Position numbers and translations under genes: made by a program
From: Deltaproteobacteria bacterium
GTDB taxonomy: Bacteria > Myxococcota_A > UBA9160 > PR03
Direction of reading: 5' to 3'
Length of the DNA stretch: 64,000 bases
Assembly (NCBI GenBank): GCA_035063765.1
Contig: JAPSFT010000006.1
Coordinates: 124,001-188,000, forward strand
Shown: piece by piece, positions 34,358-44,415 of the stretch
Position numbering within the stretch: the first letter of the stretch is position 1
Layout of the letters: every line of letters starts with the position of its first letter
The notes under the pieces: model-generated
The model's database searches: none
What the model was told of the DNA's origin: nothing
What the model saw: only the letters and a program-made list of their open reading frames with translations

Positions 34358-35107
34358 CTACGGCGGGGGGGACGGATCGTCGCGGGGCGGCGGCTCCTCG
34401 CGCGCCTCGTAGTGCAGGGCGCGCGACTGGAGCCACCGCACACCGAAGACGTCGGCGAGCCCGGCGAAGAGCCGGTCGAGGACTCCGTACTTCGAGCGGC
34501 CGTGCCGGCGCGGCCGGTGCGCGACCGGCAGCTCGATCACGCGCGCGCCCGCGAGGCGCAGCAGGGTCGGAAGGAAGCGGTGGGCACCGCGCCACAGGCG
34601 CACGCGGCGAAGCGTCTCGGCGCGCATGACGCGCAGCGAGCACCCGACGTCCGTCACCGACTCGCGCGTCCACGCGTTGCGGAAGCCGTTGGCGACGGCC
34701 GACGACGCGCGCCGTCCCCAGCCGTCGCGCCGGCCCACGCGCACGCCGTTCACGACGTCGGCCCGGTCGAGCCCCGCCAGCAGGCGCGGGATGTCGGCCG
34801 GGTCGTTCTGGCCGTCGGCGTCGAGCGTCACGACGACGGCGCCGCGGGCGGCGCGGAAGCCCGCGTCGAGGGCGGCGCTCTGGCCGTGCTGGCGGTCGAG
34901 CGCGAGCACCCGCACGCGCGGGTCCTTGGCGGCGAGCTCGCGCAGCCGCGCGCGGCTCCCGTCGCGCGAGCCGTCGTCGACGAAGATCAGCTCGACGCCG
35001 CCCGTGACACCCGCGAGTGCGGCATCGAGCTCACGGTGCAGCGGCTCGAGCGAGTGCTCCTCGTCGTGGAGCGGCACCACCACCGAGAGCCAGGGCGCCG
35101 CGGCCAA
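34358..35107 (-). CDS. GT2-family glycosyltransferase, dolichol-phosphate-sugar/ArnC-like
   Basis: 249 residues, TTG start. GT-A fold: LSVVVPLHDEEHSLEPLHREL, ELIFVDDGSRDGSRARLRE, VVVTLDADGQNDPADIPRLL (DAD metal motif), and RRHGRSKYGVLDRLFAGLADV (the R-x-x-GxSKY motif of the Dpm1/ArnC type). It has no C-terminal membrane helices, unlike ArnC. It likely transfers a sugar to undecaprenyl phosphate for a GT-C enzyme such as the ArnT-like protein 0.8 kb away (inference). Confidence 0.88.
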   Translation of the reverse strand: MAAAPWLSVVVPLHDEEHSLEPLHRELDAALAGVTGGVELIFVDDGSRDGSRARLRELAAKDPRVRVLALDRQHGQSAALDAGFRAARGAVVVTLDADGQNDPADIPRLLAGLDRADVVNGVRVGRRDGWGRRASSAVANGFRNAWTRESVTDVGCSLRVMRAETLRRVRLWRGAHRFLPTLLRLAGARVIELPVAHRPRRHGRSKYGVLDRLFAGLADVFGVRWLQSRALHYEAREEPPPRDDPSPPP

Positions 35108-35108
35108 G

Positions 35109-35759
35109 CTATGCCTCGCGGCAGAGCAGGAACCAGCTCCCGAGATCCTTCCCGTGCCGGGCCGCGGAGCCGATCGTCACGTGCTCCGACACGCCGCGCA
35201 GGGTGTCGATCATGAAGCCGTAGACGAAGCGCGAGAGTCCGCGCTCGTTGGAGCGGATCTCGGGCCAGGCGGGCGGCTTGCCCTCGGGCAGGAGGTTGTA
35301 GTCGACCAGCAGCTCGCCGCGCGCAGGATCGGGGCGCAGGACGAAGTAGCCGGAGCCGACGAGGCCGCTCACCGGCGAGTGGTTGTAGCCCCAGAGCCGG
35401 TCGGGCTGCTGCGGGTCGGCGTCGGGCGGGCGGCAGAAGCGCTTCTCGAAGTGGCTGAAGGCCGGCAGGGTGTTCTTGCCGTAGTGCCGCACGGGGGTGA
35501 GCGCGGCGCTGGACGCGGGCACCGCGTCGATCATGCGCAGGGGGCGGAAGCCGCCGACCGCCTCGTAGAGCCGGCGCTGCTCGGCGCGGCCGACGGCGCG
35601 GATCGCCTGGACGCGCTCGGCGTGTCCCATCGAGTCGAGCGTGCGCGCCACCTCGTGCGGCTTCACGACGGCCTCGCGCAGCAGGGCGAGCAGGGCGCGC
35701 GTGGCATCCGGGAATTGGGTGGAGCCAGGGGCCGATCGTTGGCTGCCGGTCGTGGCCAT
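35109..35759 (-). CDS. Conserved protein of unknown function
   Basis: 216 residues from the ATG at 35759; it ends two bases before the glycosyltransferase start. I do not recognise a family. Apparent helical N-terminal half (ATRALLALLREAVVKPHEVARTL, AEQRRLYEAVGG) then a Trp/Tyr/Pro-rich part (LWGYNHSPVSGLVGSGYFVLRPDP, SRFVYGFMIDTLRG). No signal peptide or transmembrane segment. It is divergent from the ArnT-like gene. Confidence 0.6.
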   Translation of the reverse strand: MATTGSQRSAPGSTQFPDATRALLALLREAVVKPHEVARTLDSMGHAERVQAIRAVGRAEQRRLYEAVGGFRPLRMIDAVPASSAALTPVRHYGKNTLPAFSHFEKRFCRPPDADPQQPDRLWGYNHSPVSGLVGSGYFVLRPDPARGELLVDYNLLPEGKPPAWPEIRSNERGLSRFVYGFMIDTLRGVSEHVTIGSAARHGKDLGSWFLLCREA

Positions 35760-35828
35760 CGGGGACGCCTCCGTCCGGCAGGGTATCGTCCGGCCGTTCC
35801 GCCCGCCCGCCCGCAGGAGGCACCCGCC

Positions 35829-37469
35829 CTGTCCGGCCCCTCGTTCCGCCTGCTCGGCGCCCTCCTGCTCGCCGCCGCGGCCCTGCTCTACGGCGCGCGC
35901 CTCGGCGCCACCGGCTTCTGGGCGCCCGACGAGCCCCGCTACGGCCACGTCGCGGAGGAGATCCGGGCCGGCCGTCACGGCGCCGCGGGTCTCGTGCTCC
36001 TGCACGTGAACGGCGAGCCCTACACCCAGAAGCCGCCCCTCTACTTCTGGCTGGCCGCGGCCGCGGGCGCACCCCGCGGCCGTGTGAGCGAGGTGGCGGC
36101 CCGGCTCCCGTCGGCGCTCGCCGGTGTGGCGCTGGTCGGGGTCGTGCTCCTCTTCGGCCGGCGGCTGCTCGACGCGCGCAGCGCGCTGCTCGGCGCGGCG
36201 CTCCTGCTCACCGGCTTCGAGCTCGCCGACAACGCGCGCCGGGTCCAGCTCGACGTGCTCCTGACCCTGTGCGAGACGCTGGCGCTGGCGGCCTTCTGGC
36301 GGCTCGACCGCGGCCGCGGCCGGCCCGCCGCGAGCCAGGCGTGGCTGCACGGCGCGCTCGGCCTCGCCGTCCTGACCAAGGGACCCGTCGGCTTCCTGGT
36401 CCCCGTCCTGGTGATGGCGGCCTTCCTCGCCTGGGAGGGCCGGCTGCGGGCCCTGCGCCGCGTCTTCCCCTGGTGGGGCCCGCTCCTCTCGATCGCGCCG
36501 GCGCTCGCCTGGATCGCCGGGGCGGTCGCGCTCGCGCCGCCCGGCTTCTTCGGCGAGGCGGTGCTCGACAACCTCTTCGGCCGCTTCTTCGCCGGCACCT
36601 CCCACGAGCGGCCCTTCTACTACTACCTCTACCAGTTCCCGCTCAACTTCCTGCCCTGGTTCCTGCTCGCCCCCGCGGTCTGGAGCGCCGCCCGCCGCGA
36701 GGTCTTCGCCCCCGGTGCGGACCCCGGAGCGCGGCGGTCCTGGCGTTTCCTGCTGGCCTGGGTCGCGATCACGCTGGTCTTCTTCTCGCTCTCGAGCGGC
36801 AAGCGCGGAATCTACGCGCTCACGTGTCATCCGGCTGCCGCGCTGCTGGTGGCCGACGCCGTCTGGCGACGCGCGTGCGCGCGCGGGGGCGTGCCGCCGC
36901 TGGTCCACGCGGCCACGGCGCTGCTCGCCACTGGCCTGGCTGCGGGCGGCATCGGGGTCGCGCTTGCCGATCCGCTGCGCGACCCCGCCGCCTCGCTCGC
37001 GACGGGCGGCGCCGCGCTCGCGATCGCCGCGCTCGGCGCCGTCGCGGCCGTGGTTCTCCCGCGCGCCGCAGCACCGCTCGGAGCGCGCCTCGCGCTGCCC
37101 GTCGCGATGGTGTTCGGCTTCGAACTCGTTCTCTTCACGGTCACGTGGCCGGCCCGCGACCCCGAGAAGTCGCCGCGCTCGCTCGCCGAGGCCGCCGCCG
37201 CGCTGACGCCGGAAGAGGGCGCGATCGGCCTCGTCGGCGACCGCGCGCTGACCGGCGGACTCGCCTACTACGGCAGGCGGCGCGTGGCACCGCTCGAGTC
37301 GCCGGAGGAGATCGCCCGCTTCTTCGCCAGCGGCGGGCGCGCCGTCGTCGTACAGGCCCGCAAGCTCGATCGCGTCGAGGCGGCCGCTCCGGTCGCGATC
37401 GCCTTCCGCGCCCGCGAGGGACGCCGCCAGCTCGTGGTGGCAACGCCGCGGTCCACCGCCGGCGAGTGA
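35829..37469 (+). CDS. ArnT/PMT-like glycosyltransferase (GT-C), probably CTG start
   Basis: About 546 residues with some twelve hydrophobic segments. N-terminal ATGFWAPDEPRYGHVAEEI carries the catalytic Asp-Glu-Pro-Arg loop of ArnT/PMT enzymes; YTQKPPLYFWLAA and LTKGPVGFLVPVLV are also typical. It moves a sugar from undecaprenyl phosphate to lipid A or protein at the periplasmic face. No ATG/GTG/TTG in frame precedes that loop; a consensus AGGAGG (35815-35820) sits 8 bases before CTG 35829, the probable start. Divergent from the unknown gene at 35.1 kb. Confidence 0.85.
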   Translation: MSGPSFRLLGALLLAAAALLYGARLGATGFWAPDEPRYGHVAEEIRAGRHGAAGLVLLHVNGEPYTQKPPLYFWLAAAAGAPRGRVSEVAARLPSALAGVALVGVVLLFGRRLLDARSALLGAALLLTGFELADNARRVQLDVLLTLCETLALAAFWRLDRGRGRPAASQAWLHGALGLAVLTKGPVGFLVPVLVMAAFLAWEGRLRALRRVFPWWGPLLSIAPALAWIAGAVALAPPGFFGEAVLDNLFGRFFAGTSHERPFYYYLYQFPLNFLPWFLLAPAVWSAARREVFAPGADPGARRSWRFLLAWVAITLVFFSLSSGKRGIYALTCHPAAALLVADAVWRRACARGGVPPLVHAATALLATGLAAGGIGVALADPLRDPAASLATGGAALAIAALGAVAAVVLPRAAAPLGARLALPVAMVFGFELVLFTVTWPARDPEKSPRSLAEAAAALTPEEGAIGLVGDRALTGGLAYYGRRRVAPLESPEEIARFFASGGRAVVVQARKLDRVEAAAPVAIAFRAREGRRQLVVATPRSTAGE

Positions 37470-37582
37470 CGTGCGCCTGAACCGCGGGTGTCCGCGCGCG
37501 GACCGGTTGGCTAAGATGCGCCGGGCGTCTCCCCGCACAGCACTGACGCCCACACGACATCCACTGGACGTCCGTGACGAGC

Positions 37583-37604
37583 CCAGGACGGCGGTCCGTC
37601 CTGG
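37583..37604 (+). promoter_or_regulatory. Stem-loop in the citrate synthase leader
   Basis: CCAGGACGG and CCGTCCTGG form a perfect 9-bp stem with loop CGGT. It lies 6 bases before the ribosome site GAGGAGGAG of the citrate synthase gene. A 14-bp perfect palindrome GTCCGCGCGCGGAC occurs upstream at 37490-37503. Either may be a regulatory or stability element. Confidence 0.45.
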
Positions 37605-37627
37605 CCGCACCGAGGAGGAGCCCCCCC

Positions 37628-38914
<1,287 letters not shown>

Positions 38915-38921
38915 GGCGCCG

Positions 38922-39623
38922 GGCGGCTGCTACACCACCGCCCGGGTCACGCGCGGCGAGGTCCTGCACCTGGGCCGGCACGTGGCGCGGATCGTGCGCG
39001 ACGCGACGCTGCTCGGGATCGGCCCGCTCGACCCCGAAGCGTGCCGCGCGGCGCTCGTCGCGGACGCCCGCTGCACCTTCCCGGACCGGGAAGGGATCAT
39101 CCGGCTCGAGGCGCGGGCGGCGCCGGGCGGCGCGCACCGGCTCGTCGCGACGGCGCGCGAGCTCGGGCCGGAGCCGGCGTGCTGGCGCGCCGCGCTGGCG
39201 CGCGAGGCGCACCCCGGCCCGAGCGCGTGGTCGGCGGCCAAGACCAGCGAGCGCGCACTCTACGAGCGTGCGCTCGCCGAGGTGCCGGGCGCCGACGAGG
39301 TGCTGCTGGCCGACGCCGGAGGCTTCCTCGTCGAGGGGGCGCGCACGAGCCTTGCGGTCGTGCTCGCGTCCGGGGCGCTGGTCACCCCGCCGCTCGCACG
39401 CGGCGCCCAGGCCGGGATCGGGCGCGCGATCCTGCTCGCGCGGACGCCCGAGCTCGTCGAAGCCGACGTGACGATCGCCGCGCTCGCGACCGCCCGCGAG
39501 CTGGTGGCCGTCAACGCCGTGCGTGGGGCCAGGCCGGTCGTGACCCTCGGCGGCCAGCCGGTCGGCGCGGGCGTCCCGGGGCCCTGGTCCGAGCGGCTCG
39601 CGGACGCCTTCCGCGCGGGCTGA
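38922..39623 (+). CDS. Class IV aminotransferase (PLP-dependent; start unresolved)
   Basis: Fold type IV PLP enzyme (branched-chain aminotransferase / aminodeoxychorismate lyase group). PLP-lysine in WSAAKTSERALYERAL, then EVLLADAGGFLVEGARTSLAVVL and LVTPPLARGAQAGIGRAILLA. The first ordinary start codon is GTG 38982, but the same frame encodes GCYTTARVTRGEVLHLGRH from 38922, the N-terminal strand and the L-x-R-H common to the family. A CTG at 38964 or 38970, or an indel, could explain this. The specific reaction cannot be told. Confidence 0.8.
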   Translation, partial: GGCYTTARVTRGEVLHLGRHVARIVRDATLLGIGPLDPEACRAALVADARCTFPDREGIIRLEARAAPGGAHRLVATARELGPEPACWRAALAREAHPGPSAWSAAKTSERALYERALAEVPGADEVLLADAGGFLVEGARTSLAVVLASGALVTPPLARGAQAGIGRAILLARTPELVEADVTIAALATARELVAVNAVRGARPVVTLGGQPVGAGVPGPWSERLADAFRAG

Positions 39624-39754
39624 GGCGATGGCGCGCGTGATCGCTGCACCCCTGGGCCGGTAGCGAATCCGAGGCTTCCGGCCGCATGCCCGCGGCGCTC
39701 GGCGCCCGCGCCGGCCACCGCTAAGCTGCCGCCCTTCCCCGGACGGAGGCGGTC

Positions 39755-40525
39755 GTGAGGATCCAGGGCATCGGCGCAGTGGTGACGGGCGGCGGCTCGG
39801 GGCTCGGCGAGGCGACGGCGCGGCGGCTCGCGGAGGCGGGCGCGCGGGTGGCGATCCTCGACCTCGGGCGCTCGAAGGGCGCCGAGGTGGCGAAGTCGAT
39901 CGGCGAGGCGGCGATCTTCTGCGAGGCCGACGTCGCCGACGAGGCGGCCGTCACGGCCGCGCTCGACGAGGCGGTGGGCCGCTTCGGCGGCATCCACGCC
40001 GCGGTGAGCTGCGCCGGCATCGGCACCGCGGGCCGCACGGTCGACAAGCACGGCAAGCCCTTCGACCTGAAGCTCTTCGAGCTGACCCTGCGCGTGAACC
40101 TGGTCGGCACCTTCAACGTGATCCGGCTCGCGGCAGCGCGCATGATGCAGAACGCGCCCAACGAGGAGGGTGAGCGCGGCGTGATCGTCAACACCGCCTC
40201 GGTGGCGGCCTTCGAGGGGCAGATCGGACAGTGCGCGTACTCGGCGTCGAAGGGCGGCGTGGTCGGCATGACCCTGCCGATCGCTCGCGACCTCGCCGCC
40301 AGCGGGATCCGCGTCAACACGATCGCACCGGGCCTGTTCGGGACGCCGATGCTGATGCTGATGCCCGAAGAGGCGCGCGCCTATCTGGCCAAGCAGATCC
40401 CGTTCCCGCCGCGGCTCGGCAAGCCGGTGGAGTACGCGGCGCTCGCCTGCCACATCGTCGAGAACCCGATGCTGAACGGCGAGACGATCCGGATCGACGG
40501 GGCCATCCGCATGCAGCCGAGATGA
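39755..40525 (+). CDS. SDR-family 3-hydroxyacyl-CoA dehydrogenase (HSD10 type)
   Basis: 256 residues, GTG start after [87 protein letters not shown] and [14 protein letters not shown] match human type 10 17-beta-hydroxysteroid dehydrogenase, which oxidises 3-hydroxyacyl-CoA. Tyr and Lys of the active site are present. A role in fatty acid beta-oxidation is likely. A TIGR01777 gene follows 3 bases later. Confidence 0.9.
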   Translation: MRIQGIGAVVTGGGSGLGEATARRLAEAGARVAILDLGRSKGAEVAKSIGEAAIFCEADVADEAAVTAALDEAVGRFGGIHAAVSCAGIGTAGRTVDKHGKPFDLKLFELTLRVNLVGTFNVIRLAAARMMQNAPNEEGERGVIVNTASVAAFEGQIGQCAYSASKGGVVGMTLPIARDLAASGIRVNTIAPGLFGTPMLMLMPEEARAYLAKQIPFPPRLGKPVEYAALACHIVENPMLNGETIRIDGAIRMQPR

Positions 40526-40528
40526 GCC

Positions 40529-41464
40529 GTGGATCCCGGGTGGGCGATGGGTGACGCGCGGCGCATCCTGGTGACGGGGAGCACGGGGCTGGTGGGCCGC
40601 CGGCTCGTCGACGCGCTGCGCAGCGAGGGAACGCCGGTGGGGGCCGTGACGCGCCGGCCGGAGCGGGCGCGCTTCGGAGCGGGCGCCGAGCCGGTCGGCT
40701 GGGACGGCGTGCACCTCGCGCCCGCGGAGCTCGCGCGCAGCGGCGCCGTCGTGCACCTCGCCGGCGAGCCCCTCTTCGGGGGCCTGTTCAGCGCCGAGCG
40801 CCGGCGGCGGATCCTCGAGAGCCGTGTCGACTCGACCCGCGCGCTGGTGCGCGCGATCGCCGAGCTGGCGCCCGGCGAGCGCCCGCGCAGCCTCGTGTGC
40901 GCCTCGGCGGTCGGCTACTACGGCGACCGCGGCGAGGAGGAGCTCGACGAGAGCGCGGTGCCCGGCAGCGGCTTCCTCGCCGACGTCTGCATCGCCTGGG
41001 AGCGGGCCGCGCAGCCGGTCGAGGCGCTCGGGGTGCGCCGCGTGTCGCTGCGCATCGGCGTCGTGCTCGCGCGCGAGGGCGGCGCGCTCGCGACGATGGC
41101 GCGCGCCTTCCGGCTCGGCCTCGGCGGCCGCGTCGGGAACGGCCGCCAGTGGTTCCCCTGGATCCACGCCGACGACCTCGTCGGCCTGGTCCGCGCCGCC
41201 CTCAGCGACGAGCGGTACACCGGGACGCTGAACGCGGTTGCCCCGCATCCCGTCCGCAACGCCGAGCTGACCCGCCTGCTCGGCGAGATCCTGCACCGCC
41301 CGACGATCCTGCCGCTCCCCGCGTTCGTCCTGCGCGTCGCGCTGGGTGAGCTCGCGGGCGAGCTCCTGGGCTCGCGCCGGATCGTGCCGCGCGCTGCGCT
41401 CGAGCGCGGCTTCCGCTTCGAGATCGAGGACGCCGCGCGCGCGCTCGCGGTCGAGCTCGGCTGA
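40529..41464 (+). CDS. TIGR01777-family NAD-dependent epimerase (YfcH-like)
   Basis: 311 residues from GTG 40529; ATG 40547 (residue 7) is equally possible and gives the fold start MGDARRILVTGSTGLVGRRLVDAL. Other marks: VVHLAGEPLFGGLFSAERRRRILESRV, VGYYGDRGEEELDESAVPGSGFLADVC, QWFPWIHADDLVGLV. This is an SDR-like family of unknown substrate, common in proteobacteria. Likely in one transcript with the HSD10-type gene. Confidence 0.9.
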   Translation: MDPGWAMGDARRILVTGSTGLVGRRLVDALRSEGTPVGAVTRRPERARFGAGAEPVGWDGVHLAPAELARSGAVVHLAGEPLFGGLFSAERRRRILESRVDSTRALVRAIAELAPGERPRSLVCASAVGYYGDRGEEELDESAVPGSGFLADVCIAWERAAQPVEALGVRRVSLRIGVVLAREGGALATMARAFRLGLGGRVGNGRQWFPWIHADDLVGLVRAALSDERYTGTLNAVAPHPVRNAELTRLLGEILHRPTILPLPAFVLRVALGELAGELLGSRRIVPRAALERGFRFEIEDAARALAVELG

Positions 41465-41469
41465 CCCCT

Positions 41470-41883
41470 TCAGTCCTCGAGCGGGATCGCCGGCGCGAAG
41501 ATCGCGGGGAGCACCTGCTTCACGGTGAGGTCACGCGTCCCGCGCGGCACCTCGAAGTAGCGGATCCGGATCGCGAGGGCCTCGGCCAGCGGAAACTCGC
41601 GGCGGAAGCCCTGCGCGAGGCGCTCGACCACCGCGCGCGCCTGCTCCGGATCGACGTCGGCCAGGAACAGGAGCGCGCGCTCGCGCGTGAGCCGGAACAC
41701 CGAGTCCTCGACGCGCAGCTCGCTCTCCACGAAGGCCACGAACTCCGGGAACATCCGGTCGCCTTCGCCCGACGAGAAGCCCACGATCACCGAGGGCACG
41801 CGGTGCTCGCTCGCGAGCGCCGCGGTGCGCGCCAGCACCTCGCGCAGACGCAGCGGATCGTCGGACCGGGGAGCGCGGGACAT
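41470..41883 (-). CDS. Conserved protein of unknown function (possible degenerate GGDEF-like fold)
   Basis: 137 residues from the ATG at 41883 (ATG 41898 is possible). SVIVGFSSGEGDRMFPEFVAFVESELRVEDSVFRLTRERALLFLADVDPEQARAVVERLAQGFRREFP has the alternating strand-helix pattern of nucleotidyl-cyclase folds without a recognisable GGDEF active site. I do not claim a function. It converges on the TIGR01777 gene and is divergent from the heme A synthase fusion gene. Confidence 0.5.
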   Translation of the reverse strand: MSRAPRSDDPLRLREVLARTAALASEHRVPSVIVGFSSGEGDRMFPEFVAFVESELRVEDSVFRLTRERALLFLADVDPEQARAVVERLAQGFRREFPLAEALAIRIRYFEVPRGTRDLTVKQVLPAIFAPAIPLED

Positions 41884-41999
41884 CGCGGCGCCGAGCATGC
41901 CCCAGCATCGGCGGAACGCACGCGGTTCTGAAGCCCGGCACGCGGCCCGTGCGGTTGTTGCGCCTGCGTCCATTCCTTAGCCTGCACGCGAGGTTCCCG

Positions 42000-44333
42000 A
42001 TGCGCGCAGGCTCCCCTCCGATCGCCGGCCCTCCGCCCGGTGGATCGCCCGGCGGACCGATCGGCGGACCGATCGGTGGACCGGCCGGCGAACCGGCCGG
42101 TGACCCGGTCGGCGCACCGGCCGGCGGGTCCGCCGACGCCCGAAGCGGCGAGCCGGCGCCCGGCGAGCGCCACCTCGGGCGCCTCGCCCGCGGCTTCGTG
42201 TTGCTGCTCGGCTTCACCTGCGCACAGATCGTGATCGGTGCGCTCGTGCGTGCGCACGACGCCGGACTGGCCTGCCCCGACTGGCCGCGCTGCTTCGGCG
42301 TCTGGGTTCCCGAGTTCGACTTCGCCGTCGCCTGGGAGGTCGGGCACCGCTACTACGCGAGTGCGCTCGCGCTCGGCTTCGTGGCGCTCGCGCTGGCGGC
42401 GTGGCGGATCGGCACCGGCCCGCGCCGCCTGCTCGTAGCGGCCGCCTGCGTGCTCGCCGCGCAGGTCGTGCTGGGCGGGCTCACCGTCCTGCTCCAGCTC
42501 CACGTCTCGACCGTGACGGCGCACCTGCTCTTCGGCAACGCCTTCGCGACCATCCTGCTGCTGATCGCGCTCGCCCTCCGGGAGACGGCGTCGCCGCGCC
42601 TGCGCCCAGGTCTCCCGACCGGCCTGCGCCGTGCGGTGTGGGGAGTGGCCGTGCTGGCCGCGCTCCAGGTGACGCTCGGCGGGCTCGTGTCGTCGAGCTA
42701 CGCGGGGCTGGCCTGTCCCGAGTGGCCCACCTGCAACGGCGGCGTGTGGTTCCCGACCTGGCAGGGACGGGTGGGCCTGCACCTGGCCCACCGCACGAAC
42801 GCGTACCTGCTGGTCCTGTCCCTCGTCGCCGTGGCCTGGTCCGCGCGCCGCCAGGCCGGCCTCGCCCGGCCCCTGCGCCTCGCGGCCGGGCTCGCGCTGC
42901 TCCAGGCCGGCGTCGGCGTCGCGAACGTGCGGCTGGCACTCCCCGTCGAGATCACGGGCCTCCACTCGGCCGTGTCGGTGGCGATCGTGCTGGCGATCGC
43001 GACGGCGCTGCGCGAGGCCTGGCTGCGTCCGGTGGGCTTCGAGGCGCGCCGCGCGCGCGTGGTCGTGGTCGGCGCCGGCTTCGGCGGCCTCGCGGCGGTG
43101 CGGGCGCTCGGCGATACCCCGCTCGAGGTGCTGCTCGTCGACCGCGAGAACTACCACGCCTTCCTGCCCCTGCTCTACCAGGTGGCGACCTCGGGCCTCT
43201 CGGCGCAGGACGTGACCCACCCGGTGCGCTCGATCGTCCGCAGGCTCCCGAACGTGCGCTTCCGGATGGGCGAGGTGAGCGACGTGGACCTGGCCGGCCG
43301 CGCCGTCACCACCGCCGACGGCGCCCGCCTGCCCTACGACGCCTTGATCCTCGCGCCCGGCAGCCACACCGAGTACTTCGGCAACGAGAGCGCGGCCGCG
43401 CGCGGCTTCCCGCTCCATCACGTCGAGGACGCGATGGCGCTGCGCAACCAGGTGCTGCGCTGCCTCGAGCGCGCCGCCGACACCGCCGAACCGGCCGCGC
43501 GCGACGCGCTGCTCGGCTTCGTCGTGGTGGGCGGCGGTCCCACCGGCGTCGAGCTGGCCGGCATGCTCGCCGAGATGCGCCGGCACGTCGTGCCGCGCGA
43601 CTTCCCGGGCCTGGCGCCCGCGATGCGCGTCACCCTCGTCGAAGGGCGCGACCGGCTGCTCGGCGCCTTCCCCGAGGCGCTCACCCGGCGCGCCCTCGAG
43701 CAGGTGCGTGAGCTCGGCGTCGAGGTGCGGCTCGGCGCGCTGGTCGAGGCGGTCGAGGCGGACGGCGTGCGGCTGCACGGAGGCGAGCGGCTGCGCGCGC
43801 GTACCGTGGCGTGGGCCGCGGGGGTCCGCGGCGCCGACCTCGGCGCCCGGCTCGGCGTTCCGCTCGGGCGCGGCGGCCGCTTGCCCGTGCGGCCGACGCT
43901 CCAGCTCGACGGACACCCCGAGGTGTACGCGATCGGGGACCTGGCGCTCGTGCAGGGGGCCGAGGCGCTGCCGCAGCTGGCGCAGGTGGCGATGCAGCAG
44001 GGGCGCTGCGCAGCGGGCAACGTCGTACGCACCCGGCTCGGCCGCCCGCCGCTCGCCTTCGCCTACCGCGACCCGGGGGCGATGGCGACGATCGGGCGCA
44101 ACCGTGCCGTCGCGCAGGTCTTCGGCCTGCGGCTCGCCGGGCGGCTCGCCTGGTGGATGTGGCTGGTGGCGCACATCGTGTTCCTGGCCGGCTTCCGCAA
44201 CCGCGTGGTCGTCTTCGTCAACTGGGTATATGCCTTCTTCACCTACGACCTGGGCGTGCGCTCGATCGTGGGCCCGCGCCGGCCGGGCGCCGAGACGCGG
44301 CGCGGCGCGGCCCGGTCCGCCGACGCGGCCTGA
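42000..44333 (+). CDS. Heme A synthase (CtaA/COX15)-type II NADH dehydrogenase fusion
   Basis: 777 residues in one frame. Residues about 60-340 are CtaA: eight membrane segments, EVGHRYY (Glu113, His116), TAHLLF (His175), LAHRTNAY (His264), GLHSAV (His322), and periplasmic cysteine pairs CPDWPRC (92, 98) and CPEWPTC (239, 245). Residues about 351-777 are NDH-2: VVVVGAGFGGLAAVRAL (FAD), VVVGGGPTGVELAGML (NADH), GHPEVYAIGDLA, and a membrane-anchor tail WMWLVAHIVFLAGFRNRVVVFVNW. CtaA makes heme A from heme O; NDH-2 oxidises NADH to quinone. Residues 1-45 are a Gly/Pro repeat. No ctaB or cytochrome oxidase genes are near. Confidence 0.92.
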   Translation: MRAGSPPIAGPPPGGSPGGPIGGPIGGPAGEPAGDPVGAPAGGSADARSGEPAPGERHLGRLARGFVLLLGFTCAQIVIGALVRAHDAGLACPDWPRCFGVWVPEFDFAVAWEVGHRYYASALALGFVALALAAWRIGTGPRRLLVAAACVLAAQVVLGGLTVLLQLHVSTVTAHLLFGNAFATILLLIALALRETASPRLRPGLPTGLRRAVWGVAVLAALQVTLGGLVSSSYAGLACPEWPTCNGGVWFPTWQGRVGLHLAHRTNAYLLVLSLVAVAWSARRQAGLARPLRLAAGLALLQAGVGVANVRLALPVEITGLHSAVSVAIVLAIATALREAWLRPVGFEARRARVVVVGAGFGGLAAVRALGDTPLEVLLVDRENYHAFLPLLYQVATSGLSAQDVTHPVRSIVRRLPNVRFRMGEVSDVDLAGRAVTTADGARLPYDALILAPGSHTEYFGNESAAARGFPLHHVEDAMALRNQVLRCLERAADTAEPAARDALLGFVVVGGGPTGVELAGMLAEMRRHVVPRDFPGLAPAMRVTLVEGRDRLLGAFPEALTRRALEQVRELGVEVRLGALVEAVEADGVRLHGGERLRARTVAWAAGVRGADLGARLGVPLGRGGRLPVRPTLQLDGHPEVYAIGDLALVQGAEALPQLAQVAMQQGRCAAGNVVRTRLGRPPLAFAYRDPGAMATIGRNRAVAQVFGLRLAGRLAWWMWLVAHIVFLAGFRNRVVVFVNWVYAFFTYDLGVRSIVGPRRPGAETRRGAARSADAA
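42051..42122 (+). repeat. Six 12-bp units encoding GxPx at the N-terminus of the CtaA-NDH-2 fusion
   Basis: Six 12-base units encode GGPI, GGPI, GGPA, GEPA, GDPV and GAPA (residues 18-41 of the fusion). Each unit is a variant of GGCGGACCGATC. The tract lies before the first membrane helix and has no counterpart in other CtaA proteins I know. It is probably disordered and variable in length. Confidence 0.85.
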
Positions 44334-44415
44334 CGCGGGCCCGTGGCGCCGGGAGCGCGCCGGGAGCGGGGCGGGCGGGCGGCTGCTAATCCTCCGGCCC
44401 CGCCAGGAGACCGCC

